Under the pieces are notes generated by a model. The model searched no databases and was not told the DNA's origin. It was given only the letters and a program-made list of their open reading frames with translations. From positions 26,305,373 through 26,369,372 of the forward strand of contig NC_083648.1 of the NCBI RefSeq assembly GCF_963576545.1: a stretch of 64,000 nt of DNA. Direction: 5' to 3'. This DNA is from Limanda limanda. Taxonomy: Eukaryota > Chordata > Actinopteri > Pleuronectiformes > Pleuronectidae. How positions within the stretch are numbered: position 1 is the stretch's first letter; each line of letters begins with the position of its first letter. Both the position numbers and the translations under genes were made by a program. Positions 11,221 to 22,974 of this stretch are shown one piece after another.

Positions 11221-12735
11221 CGCTCCTGATCAAAATCTTAAGACCAGTTAAAAAATTGCATGAATTTGCATTTTGCACTGTTGGATTTTAGGAAGGTTCT
11301 AAGTAGAGCTTCAAAATGCAAAAAGAAGAAATGGGAACAAGAGACCAAAAGTTGTGAGCAGGCAATTTATTGAAAACAACAATTTAACTCAAATAGGCTG
11401 TTCATCAGCTGATCAAAAGTTTAAGATCACAGCCTTTAAAAGCCAAAATCTGTGCAAAAATTTGGATTCCATGTCATTTCCTGTCAAGTAATCACACTGT
11501 GAAGATCTCTTGATGGCAAAGGCAAAAAAGCTCACCGTCTTTGAACGTGGTAGGATTGTTGAATTGCATAAACAAGGCCTCTCACAACGGGCCATCGCTG
11601 CTGAGGTTGGACCAGTAAGACAGTCATTTTGCATTTCTTAAAAGATCCTCAGGGTTATGGAACAAAAAAATCAAGTGGTAGACCCAAAAAAATCTCATCG
11701 GTGCTGAGCCGGTAAAATTAAGGCCATTACTGGTGCTGACTGCAGCCCAATAACCATCAGACGGCATCTGCGAAGGAAGGGCTTCAAAAACAAGAAACAT
11801 CTTCAAAGGCCACGTCTCCTTCAACGCCACAAAATTGCCCGTTTAGACTTTGCAAGGGAGCACCAAACATGGGACATTCAAAGGTGGAAGAAGGTTTTAT
11901 TCTCTGACGAGAAAAAATTTAACCTTGATGGTCCTGATGGCTTCCAACGTTACTGGCATGACAAGGAGATGCCACCTGAGATGTTTTCTACGCGGCACAG
12001 TGGAGGGGGCGCCTTCATGATCTGGGGTGCTTTTTCCTTCAATGGAACAATGGAGCTCCAGGTTGTGCAGGGGCGTCAAACAGCAGCTGGCTATGTGGAG
12101 ATGTTGCAGCGGGCATCCCTCATGACTGAGGGCCCTCGTCTGTGTGGTAACGACTGGGTTTTTCAGCAGGACAACGCTCCAATTCACAAGGCCCGTCTGA
12201 CCAAGACTTTTTTCCAGGAGAATAACATCACTCTTTTGGATCATCCTGCGTGTTCCCCTGATCTTAATCCAATTGAGAACATTTGGGGATGGATGGCAAG
12301 GGAAGTTTACAAAAATGGACTTCAGTTCCAGACAGTGGATGCCCTTCGTGAAGCCATCTTCACCACTTGGCGCAACATTCGCACTAGCCTTTTGGAAACA
12401 CTTGCATCAAGCATGCCAAAACAAATTTTTGAAGTGATCAACAATAATGGTGGAGCTACTCATTACTGAGTCAGTTTTTGACACTTTAATTTCTGTTTTA
12501 GGAGGTTTTTGGTCTTTTTTGAGCTGTGGTCTTAAACTTTTGATCAGCTGATGAACAGCCTACTTCAGTTAAATTGTTGTTTTCAATAAATTGCCTGCTC
12601 ACAACTTTTGGGCTCTAGTTCCCATTTCTTCTTTTTGCATTTTGAAACTCTACTTAGAACCTTCCTAAGATTCAACAGTGCAAAATGCAAATTCATGCAA
12701 TTTTTTAACTGGTCTTAAGATTTTGATCAGGAGTG
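11221..12735 (+). mobile_element. Tc1-like transposon, complete (1515 bp)
   Basis: Flanked by TA at 11219-11220 and 12736-12737, the Tc1/mariner target duplication. Termini read CGCTCCTGATCAAAATCTTA on the left and the complement of CACTCCTGATCAAAATCTTA on the right. The inverted repeats extend about 214 bp on each side (11221-11434 and 12522-12735) with few differences, a long-TIR arrangement found in several fish Tc1 families. The empty site is preserved in duplication copy A near 6000. Confidence 0.95.
11513..12469 (+). pseudogene. Tc1-like DDE transposase, frameshifted
   Basis: The start codon at 11513 opens MAKAKKLTVFERGRIVELHK, the N-terminal helix-turn-helix region that binds the terminal repeats. 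A frameshift near 11605-11615 leads to a stop at 11639. The reading continues in another frame (GYGTKKSSGRPKK), which stops near 11710. From about 11705 the original frame is open again to the natural end ATHY at 12469. The C-terminal half keeps the catalytic triad: [15 protein letters not shown] and NPIENIW, with 34 residues between the second Asp and the Glu, i.e. DD34E. Two lesions in the DNA-binding half make it non-functional as read. Confidence 0.92.
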
Positions 12736-13336
12736 TACATGTGAGAGGGTATAGTAGCATGTATGAGAGAGTGTGATGGTACATGTAAGAGAGTATAGAT
12801 GTGTGTGTGAAAGAATATGATGGTACATGTGAAAGACTATAGTAGTGTTTGTTAGAGAGTATACTGGTCTGTGTGAGACCAAGTATTAATTATCTTTTTG
12901 ATAGGGCCTCTCATAGAGATCAGAGACGCTTCAAATACATCATCTAATTTGAGCTTATAAATGAATTATGGTACAAATCCTAAATTAACTTGCAACATCA
13001 TTTTAAAGCAACATTAACAGTAATGAGTACGGAGCGCCAGTGTCCTCTGCAGGCACATGTTTAATATTATAATCTTTAGCGTATATAATACATTGTACAC
13101 AAGTAAACATGGTAAATAAAAAACAAAATTTAAGAAAAATGGATTTGATATTAAGCATATCTGACAAGCATTTTCAAACATCTCTTCAGCATTTTTTTAT
13201 CTTTGGACATTCCCATAGACTAGCCATTCCCAAACTGAAGAAGGCCGCCACCCATATTGAAAACTGAAAAATGTGTGCGTCCCAGTCACACCTTTAATCC
13301 AAATATGATCCACACGCAAGACTAGAATCAACTATT

Positions 13337-14279
13337 CCCATACATATTATTTATTTCATAGCCAGAATGATTGTATGTGAACATTGGAATATGCAGTGTA
13401 AATCCAATAACGGGACAAACAAAATGCTGTCTCAAAAGTAAAAAACAATTGTCAGTAATAATCCATCCACATTATCGTAATATAAATGTAAAACATTAAG
13501 TCCAAATACTGGATTGTTAAATATACATTCTTGCTATTTGTACAACAAAGCACTTACACATTACCTGTAACTGACTGCTAACTCGGTATGTTACGCAGAT
13601 TGTTTGATTTATTATTTGTGTTGGGTTTATTTTGTTATTTATGTTCAAGTATGTATGTTGTTGTTTAAATTAGTAATTTGTTGTCCTTGTAACGTGGCGA
13701 CTCACCTCTCGTAAATGCCTGTAGCTTTCATGGAATGGACAGATATTAAAACACACAAAATCCCTCGCTCCTGGATTATTGGAGACTTCCGGTCTGAGCC
13801 TGATGAAACACCTGCTGTGCATCGGCGTCTTGATGATGGTAGCAGCGTAAATGGTGGGACAGCAGCTGTATGGCGATTAACGATCATACTGACGAAACCC
13901 ATAATTAATCCCATTTTAACACCCCGCAGCGAGCGGAATGAGGTACGAAGCAGCTTTAAATTCCCTTTGCTACAGGTAGCGCTGGATGGGAGTCGCTTAG
14001 TCACGGCTTTAGCCGTTCTCTGTTTACATTGTCGGCACACAGCAGATGAGTCGTTTTGCTTGGTTTGTTTTACTGATTTTTAGGTATTTTAATTGTTGTA
14101 TTGTCTTTCATTAAATGGTTATCTTGTACTTGTATTATCTTCCTAGTTTTACGGTGTTTCTACGGTGCCATGGTGAAATGTGAAGCATCAGTTTAGACCT
14201 TTCTGCGTCTTGCTTTGCCAGCTAGGGGCTGTTACATTACATTTCACAACAATAATATGTTGGGATCTAAAGCCAGGTA
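13337..14279. other. intergenic, nothing recognised
   Basis: No element ends could be supported. A TGTAAC...GTTACA stretch (13688-14236) resembles LTR ends, but its flanks show no target duplication. Confidence 0.45.
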
Positions 14280-15455
14280 AAGAGAACAATGTAGGGGCCT
14301 ACATGTAACGCCAGAGGCCTTAGTTAGAGTTTTCAACATCTTGATAATATGGTGCCCGAACTCCTCCATGGATACCTCTCGTGGTTCCTCCCTCGGACAC
14401 TCGGTCGCTGAAAGGGAGCAAACACACAGACGTCTGTTTTTTCTTCAGATTCATTGTTAACCTCTCTTTTTTTGAGTTAACCTCGCATCTTCTTTTTACT
14501 GTTGTATTTTTAAAAGACCTAGGCCAAACGTCTTTAACTCGCGGGACAAGTTCACAGACTATATCGGATCCACAGGCAGCTGCACACAGCTGTTTTACCA
14601 GCAGAAGAACGAAGGACTTCGTCGAGAAGGACGAAAAGAATTCCCTCCTTCCGTCGACATTTCTGTTTCCCACCACTGCCACTGAGGAAATCAGCTCATC
14701 ACTGTTCATTCTCGGGACGAGATAACAGATACCGGCCTCCTATCATTCACGGACAAACTGCGAACCAGCACTAAAGTAAGAGGCTTATTTTTCTGGGCAG
14801 AGACAGAGAGTTTTTATTGTTGAATGTAATATTGTGTTAGACCACTGAGTCCTCGTGTATTACTGTGCTGTTGTGTGCGTCAAGAGACAGCGCTTTAAAC
14901 AGCGCAGAAGAGGTGGTATTTTACACTTAAGAAAACCAGTAAACAGCAGGACGGACCTCAGTTTGCCTGCCTGGTCACTGCGTGGTAGAATCTCAGCATG
15001 TTGCCTTTGGTGGTGGTCTCTCAATCTCGTTTCTCTCCCTCTCCTAACCCGTTTCCACACATGTTCAGACGTATATACACCGTTATCCATCGCCATTCTT
15101 GCATGTAGAGCCATGAGTTTGGTCACATTGGTTATCTGTTCTCGACCTCCCCTTTGTTTAAACCACGCGGTTCAGCAGCCATTTATAAATTTGCATTACG
15201 ACGCCATCTTTCTACCCCCCTCCCCTCTCTCACACACAGACACAAACACACACAAATGCAGTCAATGCTAATATAATTTACAAATTATTGTAAACATATT
15301 CCTGTCCCTCTTATGCCTATTCTTTCTCACATACACATACTCTTGAAGTTGATTGAATGTGGATGAAGAAGACAAAGTCATGTGAACTCTCATACCTATG
15401 AGTCAAATTGTGATATGTGAATATGGGCTAAACAATTAAAATGTGATTGATTCCC
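14280..15455 (+). mobile_element. possible non-autonomous LINE derivative with L2 tail
   Basis: The last 60 bp (about 15395-15455) read AATTGTGATATGTGAATATG and then a GATTGATT-like end, a diverged form of the L2 3' tail at 10325-10374. The 1.1 kb before it is not the usual L2 3' UTR. It holds weak reading frames such as 14855-15271, with a basic stretch KRQRFKQRRRGGILHL that I cannot assign. One reading is a LINE 5' region joined to its own tail by internal deletion. Unrelated DNA beside a tail fragment is equally possible. Confidence 0.35.
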
Positions 15456-15789
15456 ACAAGACCAACAATTATTAAGTTCTTCTGTCTCCAAATGACGTCT
15501 ACTTGACAGCGGCCAGTATATTCCTACTTCAATGCTGTGATTCCTGTTTACATGAAAATCAGTCAAATGGTGCACTTTGTTATAAATGGGGCATGTGAGC
15601 TCTAAAATCACAAAGATCACAAATTTGATGATGCATTTGGTTATGTGTAATTATTTTTTCGGGTAATGTGGATTATCAATCAGAAAAATCATAATGTACT
15701 TAATAATGGATTAATAAAAGAATTGTAATGATTATATGGGTTATTTGCCTTTGACAAACACTATTAATTACACATAATTTACTATGGAG
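15456..15789. other. intergenic, nothing recognised
   Basis: AT-rich sequence; no features supported. Confidence 0.5.
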
Positions 15790-16115
15790 AGCTATGTATT
15801 ACGGCTCAGGCCGTTCCTCTCGTGTTTTCACTTTTCTCTCTGCTCCCCTCCTCCCTTGTGTGTGCAGGTGCGAGTGTGGCAGTCCTGGCACCTGGCATGA
15901 GTTCCTCACCTGGTCACTACCATCTAATCAGCAGCCCTACAAGAACCCCGGTCTTCTCTCCACTCATTGCCAGATTGCTCGGTCACTTCAGTGGTTCACA
16001 CTCTCGACCGATCTCAAACGTCATCTAGTGGAAACTGCGCTTCATTAAAAATACTATTTTTTCACTCACAAACCAACCCATCTCTGTGTCTGCTTCCGGG
16101 TCCAGTTCAAAAAGG
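15790..16115 (+). mobile_element. probable LTR 3' fragment, Gypsy type
   Basis: Pyrimidine-rich sequence with CACCTGGCATGAG, CATTGCCAGATTG and an end reading CTCTGTGTCTGCTTCCGGGT, the style of the 3' part of Gypsy LTRs (compare CTGCATTTTGGGTC in the 3737-4302 LTR). No clean terminal CA or target duplication was found, so the boundaries are approximate. Confidence 0.4.
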
Positions 16116-16354
16116 ACTATTGCATTTCATGGATGCAGCCGTAAAAACTTATTACGGAAATAATTGAATCACTTTAAATGGGTCTCATGGTTTAAAATAT
16201 TTGGGATTTGGGATATCAGATTAATTTCTGAAACACAACCAGTATTTAAAATGACCTTGGTTTGAAAAGTAGCAGTGCTATTCTGGCACAGCGTAATGCA
16301 TGTGGAGAGGACCCACAGACAAAATTTGCAGATTAAATGTACTGGGAGGAATGA

Positions 16355-16450
16355 TGCAGCAAGATAAGATAAAATAATCCTTTATTAGTCCCACAATGGG
16401 GAACATTGCAAAGAGAATGCTCAGTTTATTGTTCAGGTTGCAGGAGATGT
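16355..16450 (-). repeat. LINE 3'-tail fragment (antisense)
   Basis: AAGATAAGATAAAATAATCC followed by TTTATTAGTCCCACAATGGG is a common antisense LINE 3' end in teleosts. A related piece lies at 63782-63860. The clade (RTE or L2) cannot be fixed from the short match. Confidence 0.5.
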
Positions 16451-17025
16451 TGCTCCTGTAGATTAATGAAGAATTGACATAGGAATCTACAAAATGCTGT
16501 GGAAACCCTTTGATCATTTCTGGCATGGTCAGTCATGGTATGTCATGTCAGGTACGTTTATGTAGTGAAGCATTGGTCTACATTACCATATAAGCTTAAA
16601 TTCTATGTTATATTTAATTTCATTGCTTACATTATTCTATTCAGTCTTTAAGTCCATAACATATCCTTTTTACTAGAACTATAAAGTAAAATTAGGCAGT
16701 GTTGCATACACCTGATAAAAATAGCACACTCTTATGTATTGTGAAATAATTTAAAATCATGGAAGTTTATTGTCAAGTAATGTTTGAAGCAAAGCACACA
16801 GAGGGGTCTAATGGTCTGTAATTTTTGACTCGATAGCCCTAACAATGCATTACACATCAAAGGGACAACGCTGACTTCAGCCATACCTGAGAAAGTATTT
16901 AATGATTTACATGTTTTGAAAGCAAACATTAATTTGAAGTAGACAAAGGTGCTGAATTTTTTTTTTTTTTTATCCCTGTCACAACAACCTCCACATGACA
17001 GTGGAGTGAACCATGACACAGATAA
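16451..17025. other. intergenic, nothing recognised
   Basis: AT-rich sequence; no features supported. Confidence 0.5.
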
Positions 17026-17657
17026 ATTACTGCCCCTGTAAATACTTTAGTTACGTACATCCGTCTCTTGCTTCTGACTGTGCTTTCATCATTGTCCAAG
17101 ACGAAAACCTTTCATGATCCCTGAAGTAGCAAAGTGGATACATGAAAGAAAAATCTAAGGATTGTAAGTAATAGTAGATACTTAAAACACAATGCATCCA
17201 AAGATTTCAACCTTAGAACTTACGATAAGTTTGAAGAAAAAAAGCAAGGAGAATTTAAGGGATAGAAAATCTCTTCAACACAGCAGTGGCACGGAGAACA
17301 TTTCAATAGTAGAGGAATGGTAAATGGTTTTGTATTTATATATTACTGCCCCTGTAAATACTTTAGTTACGTACATCCGTCTCTTGCTTCTGACTGTGCT
17401 TTCATCATTGTCCAAGACGAAAACCTTTCATGATCCCTGAAGTAGCAAAGTGGATACATGAAAGAAAAATCTAAGGATTGTAAGTAATAGTAGATACTTA
17501 AAACACAATGCATCCAAAGATTTCAACCTTAGAACTTACGATAAGTTTGAAGAAAAAAAGCAAGGAGAATTTAAGGGATAGAAAATCTCTTCAACACAGC
17601 AGTGGCACGGAGAACATTTCAATAGTAGAGGAATGGTAAATGGTTTTGTATTTATAT
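17026..17657. repeat. exact tandem duplication, 2 x 316 bp
   Basis: The sequence starting ATTACTGCCCCTGTAAATAC at 17026 starts again at 17342 (offset 316). I saw no difference between the two units. The unit ends with the first bases of the SINE 3' end (GGTAAATGGTTTTGTATTTA), so the duplication overlaps the SINE edge and happened after that insertion. Absence of divergence means a very recent event, a polymorphism or an assembly artefact. Confidence 0.95.
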
Positions 17658-17893
17658 AGCGATTTTCTAGTCTTGATGACAACTCAAAGCGTTTTGACAG
17701 TACAGTTTTACATTCACCTATTCACACACACATTCATACAGTGCATCTATAAGCAGCACTTTTGTTGTTCTGTGAGGGCCAAATCAGGGTTCAGCATCTT
17801 GCCCAAGGACACTTCAGCATGCAGATGGGGAAGACTGGGATCGAACTATCGACCTTCAGGTTGGAGGACGACCGCTCTACCCCTCAGCCACAG
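17632..17893 (-). repeat. tRNA-derived SINE, near full length
   Basis: On the minus strand the head reads GTGGCTGAGGGGTAGAGCGG (box A-like) and then AGTTCGATCCC (box B), the internal RNA polymerase III promoter of a tRNA-derived SINE. The body has GCTGAACCCTGATTTG. The tail ends CGCTATATAAATACAAAACC then ATTTACC, shared with the other copies in this window. Transcription depends on Pol III; movement would depend on a LINE partner recognising the tail. Confidence 0.85.
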
Positions 17894-18678
17894 TCGCAAG
17901 AATGCTACAGGAATGCTTTTACTCAAAACCGTGCACTCACACTCAAATTGTTCCTTTTACCATTTCGGGTGGATGTGTATTGGAATTAAAAATGCACTTT
18001 AGTAATTACTGCCAATTAACATTTGTGAATTATATTTATCATTTCCTGACATTGTTGACAAGTATAAGTTCATTTTATATCTTTCATTTTCATTTTCATT
18101 TACAGTTATGTTTGTTTATGTTTATTGTGGTAACATTAACTTGTTGCGCATCGCTCCTGTGTTCTTCCTGTATGTTAATAACCTCTACCTTCTCCTCACA
18201 ATATTTTTATATTGTCCTTTGCAGACAATGCGGTCCACATTGCAAAGGGAGCTGATGTGCAGTGAAGAAAATACCGGAAGAACATTTGTTATTTTTTTTA
18301 ACTTTATATTGTTCTGTGATCTGTATATGTGGCTCCCTCAAGTTAAATGAAGAATACAAAGCGTTCTTATACGTTACTGCCATTGATTTTGTTGTTAAGC
18401 ATGCCGTGAGAAGTAAATAGAGTAGATACAAAAACAGAAAATTATTCTCGCAGAGAATAAATGAAACATTTAACAAATACAAAACAAAACATTTTATACC
18501 TCATTGGCCATGTTAACTCAAAGGGAGTAATACGATTCTCTCTTTCAGCTGGTAGGTGTCTGCCTCTAGTGCAGTGCAGTTCGTCACCAATAATAATCCC
18601 CCCTGGAACTGGTATCAAATATTTGTTTTCCGCCATGAAAACAATATATTCTCGGAAACAAAATCATATATATATATA
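17894..18678. other. intergenic, nothing recognised
   Basis: No element ends or coding frame supported; short (AT)n tracts occur near 18668. Confidence 0.5.
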
Positions 18679-18857
18679 AGTGCTGTCAAACGATTAAAAT
18701 ATTTAATCACGATTAATTGAATTTATGTCATAGTTGACTCAAAATTAATCGCAAATTTGTATCTATTCTAAATGTCCCTTCATTTATTTTTCTTCCCATA
18801 ATTTTGAGAAACTGGTGGGGCCTACTGTATTTCACAAAAAGTTCTCTCACTCACTCA

Positions 18858-18890
<33 letters not shown>

Positions 18891-19308
18891 CAATCTTTCA
18901 CACATGCATAGCCTTCGCGCACGCACACACACCTAATTATTAACATTACTGTTCTGACACGTGTTGTAATGGCACTATCTCCTCTATGCGCGCAAGGATA
19001 CTCCTGATTGACGTCATCGGTAAGCGCCAGGAGTTGAGCCACAGAATCAGAGCTGTCGCATAAACACTATGGTGTACCGTAACGTTAGCCTACTACTATT
19101 GGCCGGCTTCCAAGCCCATATGGCGTGCCTCTTGTTTTGCTTGGTCTAGCTAGATCCGGCGTGGTGCTGTAGTTTTTCTAAGGTTACTAGTTGTTACAAA
19201 AGCATGTGAAAAAAAACGACACAGTTTGCGAGGCCAAAAAGAACGTTAATCTCGCGAGAAAAAAATGGGTTTGCGTTATCGTCGTTAACGCGTTTAACTG
19301 ACAGAACT
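18679..19308. mobile_element. non-autonomous TIR element (AGTGCTGTCAAACGAT family)
   Basis: Starts AGTGCTGTCAAACGATTAAA and ends GCGTTTAACTGACAGAACT, imperfect inverted repeats also found at 61009 and 62097. It sits between TA-repeat tracts, so the target duplication is unreadable. It has no transposase. The superfamily is uncertain (hAT is possible). Confidence 0.75.
18848..18889. repeat. (ACTC)n/(AC)n microsatellite
   Basis: Short CTCACTCACTCACT run passing into about 15 AC repeats, inside the TIR element. Confidence 0.95.
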
Positions 19309-20469
19309 AATATATATATATATAGTAAATATATAAAAATAATTATATTGTCCACCAAAGATTATAATTATTTAACTTAGATGATTTTACCTTAAACTAA
19401 ATTTCTTACTTAAACTTTTAACTGTATAACTGACTTTGCAGCTACAGTATATATTAGGAGGAGCACTTTTGAATTTTTAAAAATTATTACCATTTTATTT
19501 ATTATTATCAGTTAAAGTTTATATATAAATGTTTATATGTAAACTTTAACCGATATAAACACTCATAATATATATATATTTTTTTTATATATTGAGTATA
19601 GTAAAATATTTAAATAAATATAGATCTGGAAAATATTTAAATGTATGAGAAACTCTGTGATGTGACCAGTTACTGAGTCACTGAGTCCCCCCAAAATGTT
19701 CAACCTTTGTTAGCCCATATCTTCCTTAATTACGATCTGAGACAATATTTTGGTTCATCATCATGTGACCAAATCAGTTGGGAAATATATAACTAATATG
19801 TGACATTGTGAAACTAAAGTGCCATAATTTGAAGCGGGGGGGTTAGGGTGAGTGTGTTCCTACCACTCATAGTGGCAAGGAGGTTTGGTCCATATTAGTC
19901 CATTTTTGGGTAGCTCGCCATCACTGTCAGAGTTTGGGTCGCGCAACATCTGACTAAAGGTGGGGAAAAAACCTGACCTACAAAAGATCATTGAGGAAGG
20001 AAAAATTATTACAAAGAAGTCAGGATTATAGCTTCAACATACAAACATTTGGCTCTAAATGTTAATTTATTAAATAAATTATTTATTAAATAAATTAACA
20101 AAAAACAAAACATACAATCGAAGTGCAAATAAATATGTCCAGGGCTATTAGAGACAAGCCTTACAGGCTAAGTGCAAGTAAACATACACACCAACATCAT
20201 CACTAGATGATGATAAGTAGTTTAAAAAGTATATTTATAGTTGCGCGTTGGAAAAATATATATTATTTTTAGATTATTTTAAAATTATTTGATACCTGGG
20301 TTGCACTTTGTTTGTGCTGTTTTTCTTAACTAGGATTGTGTGAGCTAGAATGTTAGTTTCAGTCAGATGTTTGAGATAGCTAGAACCAGTTAAAGTTGGT
20401 TTAACTTTCTTCTAAGTCTGCCAAGGGCTAAATTCTAATTTACTTAATCTCTTACTCTCTCACAATCTG
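19309..20469. other. intergenic, AT-rich
   Basis: Very AT-rich, with palindrome-prone TATATA and TAAATAAATT tracts near 19540-19600 and 20050-20100. No coding or RNA signal was found. Confidence 0.5.
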
Positions 20470-21293
20470 ACAACCCTATCTCATCAACAGTCTCTGTACC
20501 TGTGCGTCGCAACTTTCGCTCCCTCTCGCCCTTCTCTCTGGCCTCATCTGTTTTATCAGCCCTCCCTTCATCTGACTCTCTCACTCATTCATCCTAACTC
20601 TGCCATAGAAACTCTCAGTTCTCCTTTACCGTCCAACATTGCTGCAACAACCCGATAGTGTAGATACATGCAGCACAACATCAAGAGAGTACGTCCCCTT
20701 TTCACTCAGAAGGGGTGCCAGGTTCTAGTCCAGGCTCTTGTCGTCCCACGCCTTGACTCCTGCAACTCCCTCCTGGCTGGTCTATCTGCTAGTGCCATCT
20801 GACCTCTGCAGATCATTCAGAATGCAGCATCTCTACTGGTCTTCAACCAACCTAAGTTCACTCACACTACACCTCTCCTCCACTTCCCTCACTGTAGCTG
20901 CCCGCATCCACTTCAAAACACTAGTACCTGCGTACCGTACCATGTGGCGAACGGATTGGGCCCAGCCTACATCCAGGAAATGGTTAAACCTTACATCCCA
21001 GACCATCCACTCAGCATCGGCCATCCGGCTTGCCACTCCCTCACTGCGAGCTAGACACTCAACAAAATCAAGACTGTTTGCTGTCTACACATCTTTTGCC
21101 AAAGGGTAAAGACATATCTCTTCCGATTACACCTAAGAAGATGATTTCTAATAACTATCGTCAACTCTGGTGCTGATGATCTTTTTTTTTTTTAATAAGG
21201 TGATCTCATATATTGAACTTTCATTTAGCACTGGTAGTTTGGCTTTTACAAAGCTAATGCACTTACATGATTCTTGCTGTTCTGGGCTTGTAC
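20470..21293 (+). pseudogene. L2-type LINE ORF2 remnant
   Basis: Translated pieces in shifting frames match the C-terminal part of an L2-like ORF2: LDSCNSLLAGLSASAI (about 20750-20800), IIQNAASLLVFNQPKFTHTT (about 20813-20870) and NGLGPAYIQEMVKPY (about 20948-20995). An upstream VRRNFRSLSPFSLASSVLSA piece (about 20505-20560) fits the region before the reverse transcriptase. The reverse transcriptase core between them is missing, so this copy is internally deleted as well as frameshifted. This LINE differs from the GATT-tailed copies at 9285 and 31808. Confidence 0.8.
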
Positions 21294-21700
21294 AGTTAAG
21301 GCGCAAGCGCAAGAGCCGTTTCGTGCCACTTACGTGCTTACGTATCCCTTCTTACGTGCTTGCGTGCATCGCCCAATTTTTCTAACTGTACGGCAAAGCT
21401 CCACAAGCCTCACGCAGCCCGCAAGGCTGTGATTAGTTGGCTAACTACATCCTTTCCGGAGTCACATTTCCGGTTTCATGCCCCATAATACTGGCTGTAA
21501 CCACGGAAGATTTAGAAGAACGAATATGGAGCGTTTGGCAGAAGAGATACGAAAGTATGACCACTTGTATAACCCGTCACTGGGCTATAAAGAGCAGCAG
21601 TTTCGATGTAAATAAACAGTGGACGACGACTGCCACACACAAAGAAGGCGTCTCTAAGGCCGTCTTCGACAAAAAACTTTACTCCGCCTAATGTTCTGGT
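21294..21700 (+). mobile_element. PIF/Harbinger-like fragment
   Basis: The sequence around GTACAGTTAAGGCGCAAGCG to 21385 looks like an element end (a partial complement, TTCTAACTGTAC, lies at 21380-21392). The following block carries the MADF-type start described at 21526-21615. PIF/Harbinger elements encode a transposase plus a MADF/Myb-like protein, which is why I name this class. No transposase is present. Confidence 0.45.
21526..21615 (+). pseudogene. MADF-domain N-terminal fragment
   Basis: A 29-codon frame beginning MERLAEEIRKYDHLYNPSLG has the look of the first helix region of a MADF domain (EEIRKYDHLYNP...YK). It stops at TAA after QQFRCK, where the domain would have some 50 more residues. 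MADF proteins bind DNA and accompany PIF/Harbinger transposases. It is too short to function alone and may be an exon start or a truncated relic. Confidence 0.5.
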
Positions 21701-22974
21701 GGTGAATTGCTTTGCAACAAGAGCAACCCTTGGGGAACCATAAATTAAAACGAGTCCTTCGACACAGCTGTGTGAAAAGCCGCAGACGCAGTTGCAGAAG
21801 CATGTGCCGCCTTTATGGTTGAATGCACTTATTGTGCGTGACTCTTCTGAGTCACAGTCTCTCTGTGTTGGACTCCTCTGGGTGTGACTTTTCTGTCTGT
21901 GACTAATCTGTGTGTTTCTCTTCTGTGTTTCAATCCTCTGTGTGTGTGTGACTCCTGTGTCAAAGTCTCTGTGTGTGCTAATCATCGCCCTGGTACAACT
22001 AGAGGTGATCAGATGAGGCACCTCCACATACATCCATTGCAGGAATAAGGCTTGGTAGACAACCTTAAATTGTAACAATGTTTTTCATGATAATTATGAT
22101 TATTGTTCATTATTAAACTGTGGTAGGACACATTTAGTGGGGAACCATTGTATTGATATTAAATGTGAAACTGCTTTGACATGAGAAGATAGGCCATTAG
22201 CCTTGGTGGAGGTATGCACTCTCAGAGCACCCTTTTATTTTGTTTGTTAGCAGGATTACCCCATACTCAACCAATGTCTATCAAATGTGAGGAGGAGCTA
22301 GGCATGACCCAAAGAAGAATCCAGGTTTACACTGTCTTTAATATTTTAATATATATAAAGATAAGGCATTTTTCAACATTTGCCTTGATTTCTCAGAGAA
22401 TAATTCATATCTCTAGATTAAAAAAATAGGCATGTTTATGAGTGTGTGCTATATAGTGCAGATCTGAGTAAGTTTGTGTGTATGGATACGGTGTGGCTCA
22501 AGTTGAGTTAGGGAAAATGTCTCCTTTGAAGTTTCTCTCCTTCAAAATAATGAGACCCTTCAATTGCTGCACACACTCCAACTGTCTCCTCCCTCTTTTA
22601 TACACACACGTGTCTTTCTCACTCTCTTGCACACATCCACGCACATTCTCATTTATAATCCATTTTCTTCCCTTTATTCTTGGACCCTCTTATTTCTTTC
22701 TCATCACTCATTCTTTTTCTTCCACCTGCCTCTTTGTAATCCCCACATGTCCAATTTTCAAAGGGTTCAACCTCAGAATGTCCACTTTAAATAATCTCCT
22801 TTAGCCAACCATCTCCTAGTTGACCTTCTAACCAGTTCCAAGAGCATCTCTTAATCCTGACACCAGAAGATCTGTACTTCACAAACAAACTAGTCTGAAT
22901 CACCCCTTCCTAGTTCTAGGAAATCGAGTGCACTGTAGTCCTGAATGCGGATTTGCAGGTTTTCATTGCATCCC
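21701..22974. other. intergenic, nothing recognised
   Basis: Contains TGTGTGACTC-like simple repeats (21840-21980) and pyrimidine-rich stretches (22560-22760). No coding or element signal. Confidence 0.5.

Larger units (their letters stand above)
10391..13336. repeat. segmental duplication, copy B
   Basis: Direct-orientation copy of 5150-6607, extended to 2946 bp by a 1515-bp Tc1-like element plus its TA duplication. The left junction joins hAT sequence (CATTTTGATGTAA) to the duplicated AAGAGGGCTAG; copy A reads GGATGTCAAGAGGG at the same place, so the two junctions share GATGT microhomology. After the right end (13336) the flanks differ: CCCATACAT here, GGATCTCAC in copy A. Confidence 0.92.

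Noticed and set aside
13688..14236. TGTAAC...GTTACA as possible LTR
   Set aside because: Flanking bases GTCCT and TTACA do not form a target duplication and no second copy or internal region was seen.
14346..14362. TGGTGCCCGAAC, similar to a lysine-tRNA primer-binding site
   Set aside because: No LTR ending in CA lies directly upstream and no Gag or Pol follows, so a short match alone is not evidence for a retroelement start.
17762..17893. tRNA gene from box A/box B signals
   Set aside because: The boxes belong to a SINE head followed by the SINE body and tail; no cloverleaf with acceptor stem and CCA-adjacent terminator can be drawn.
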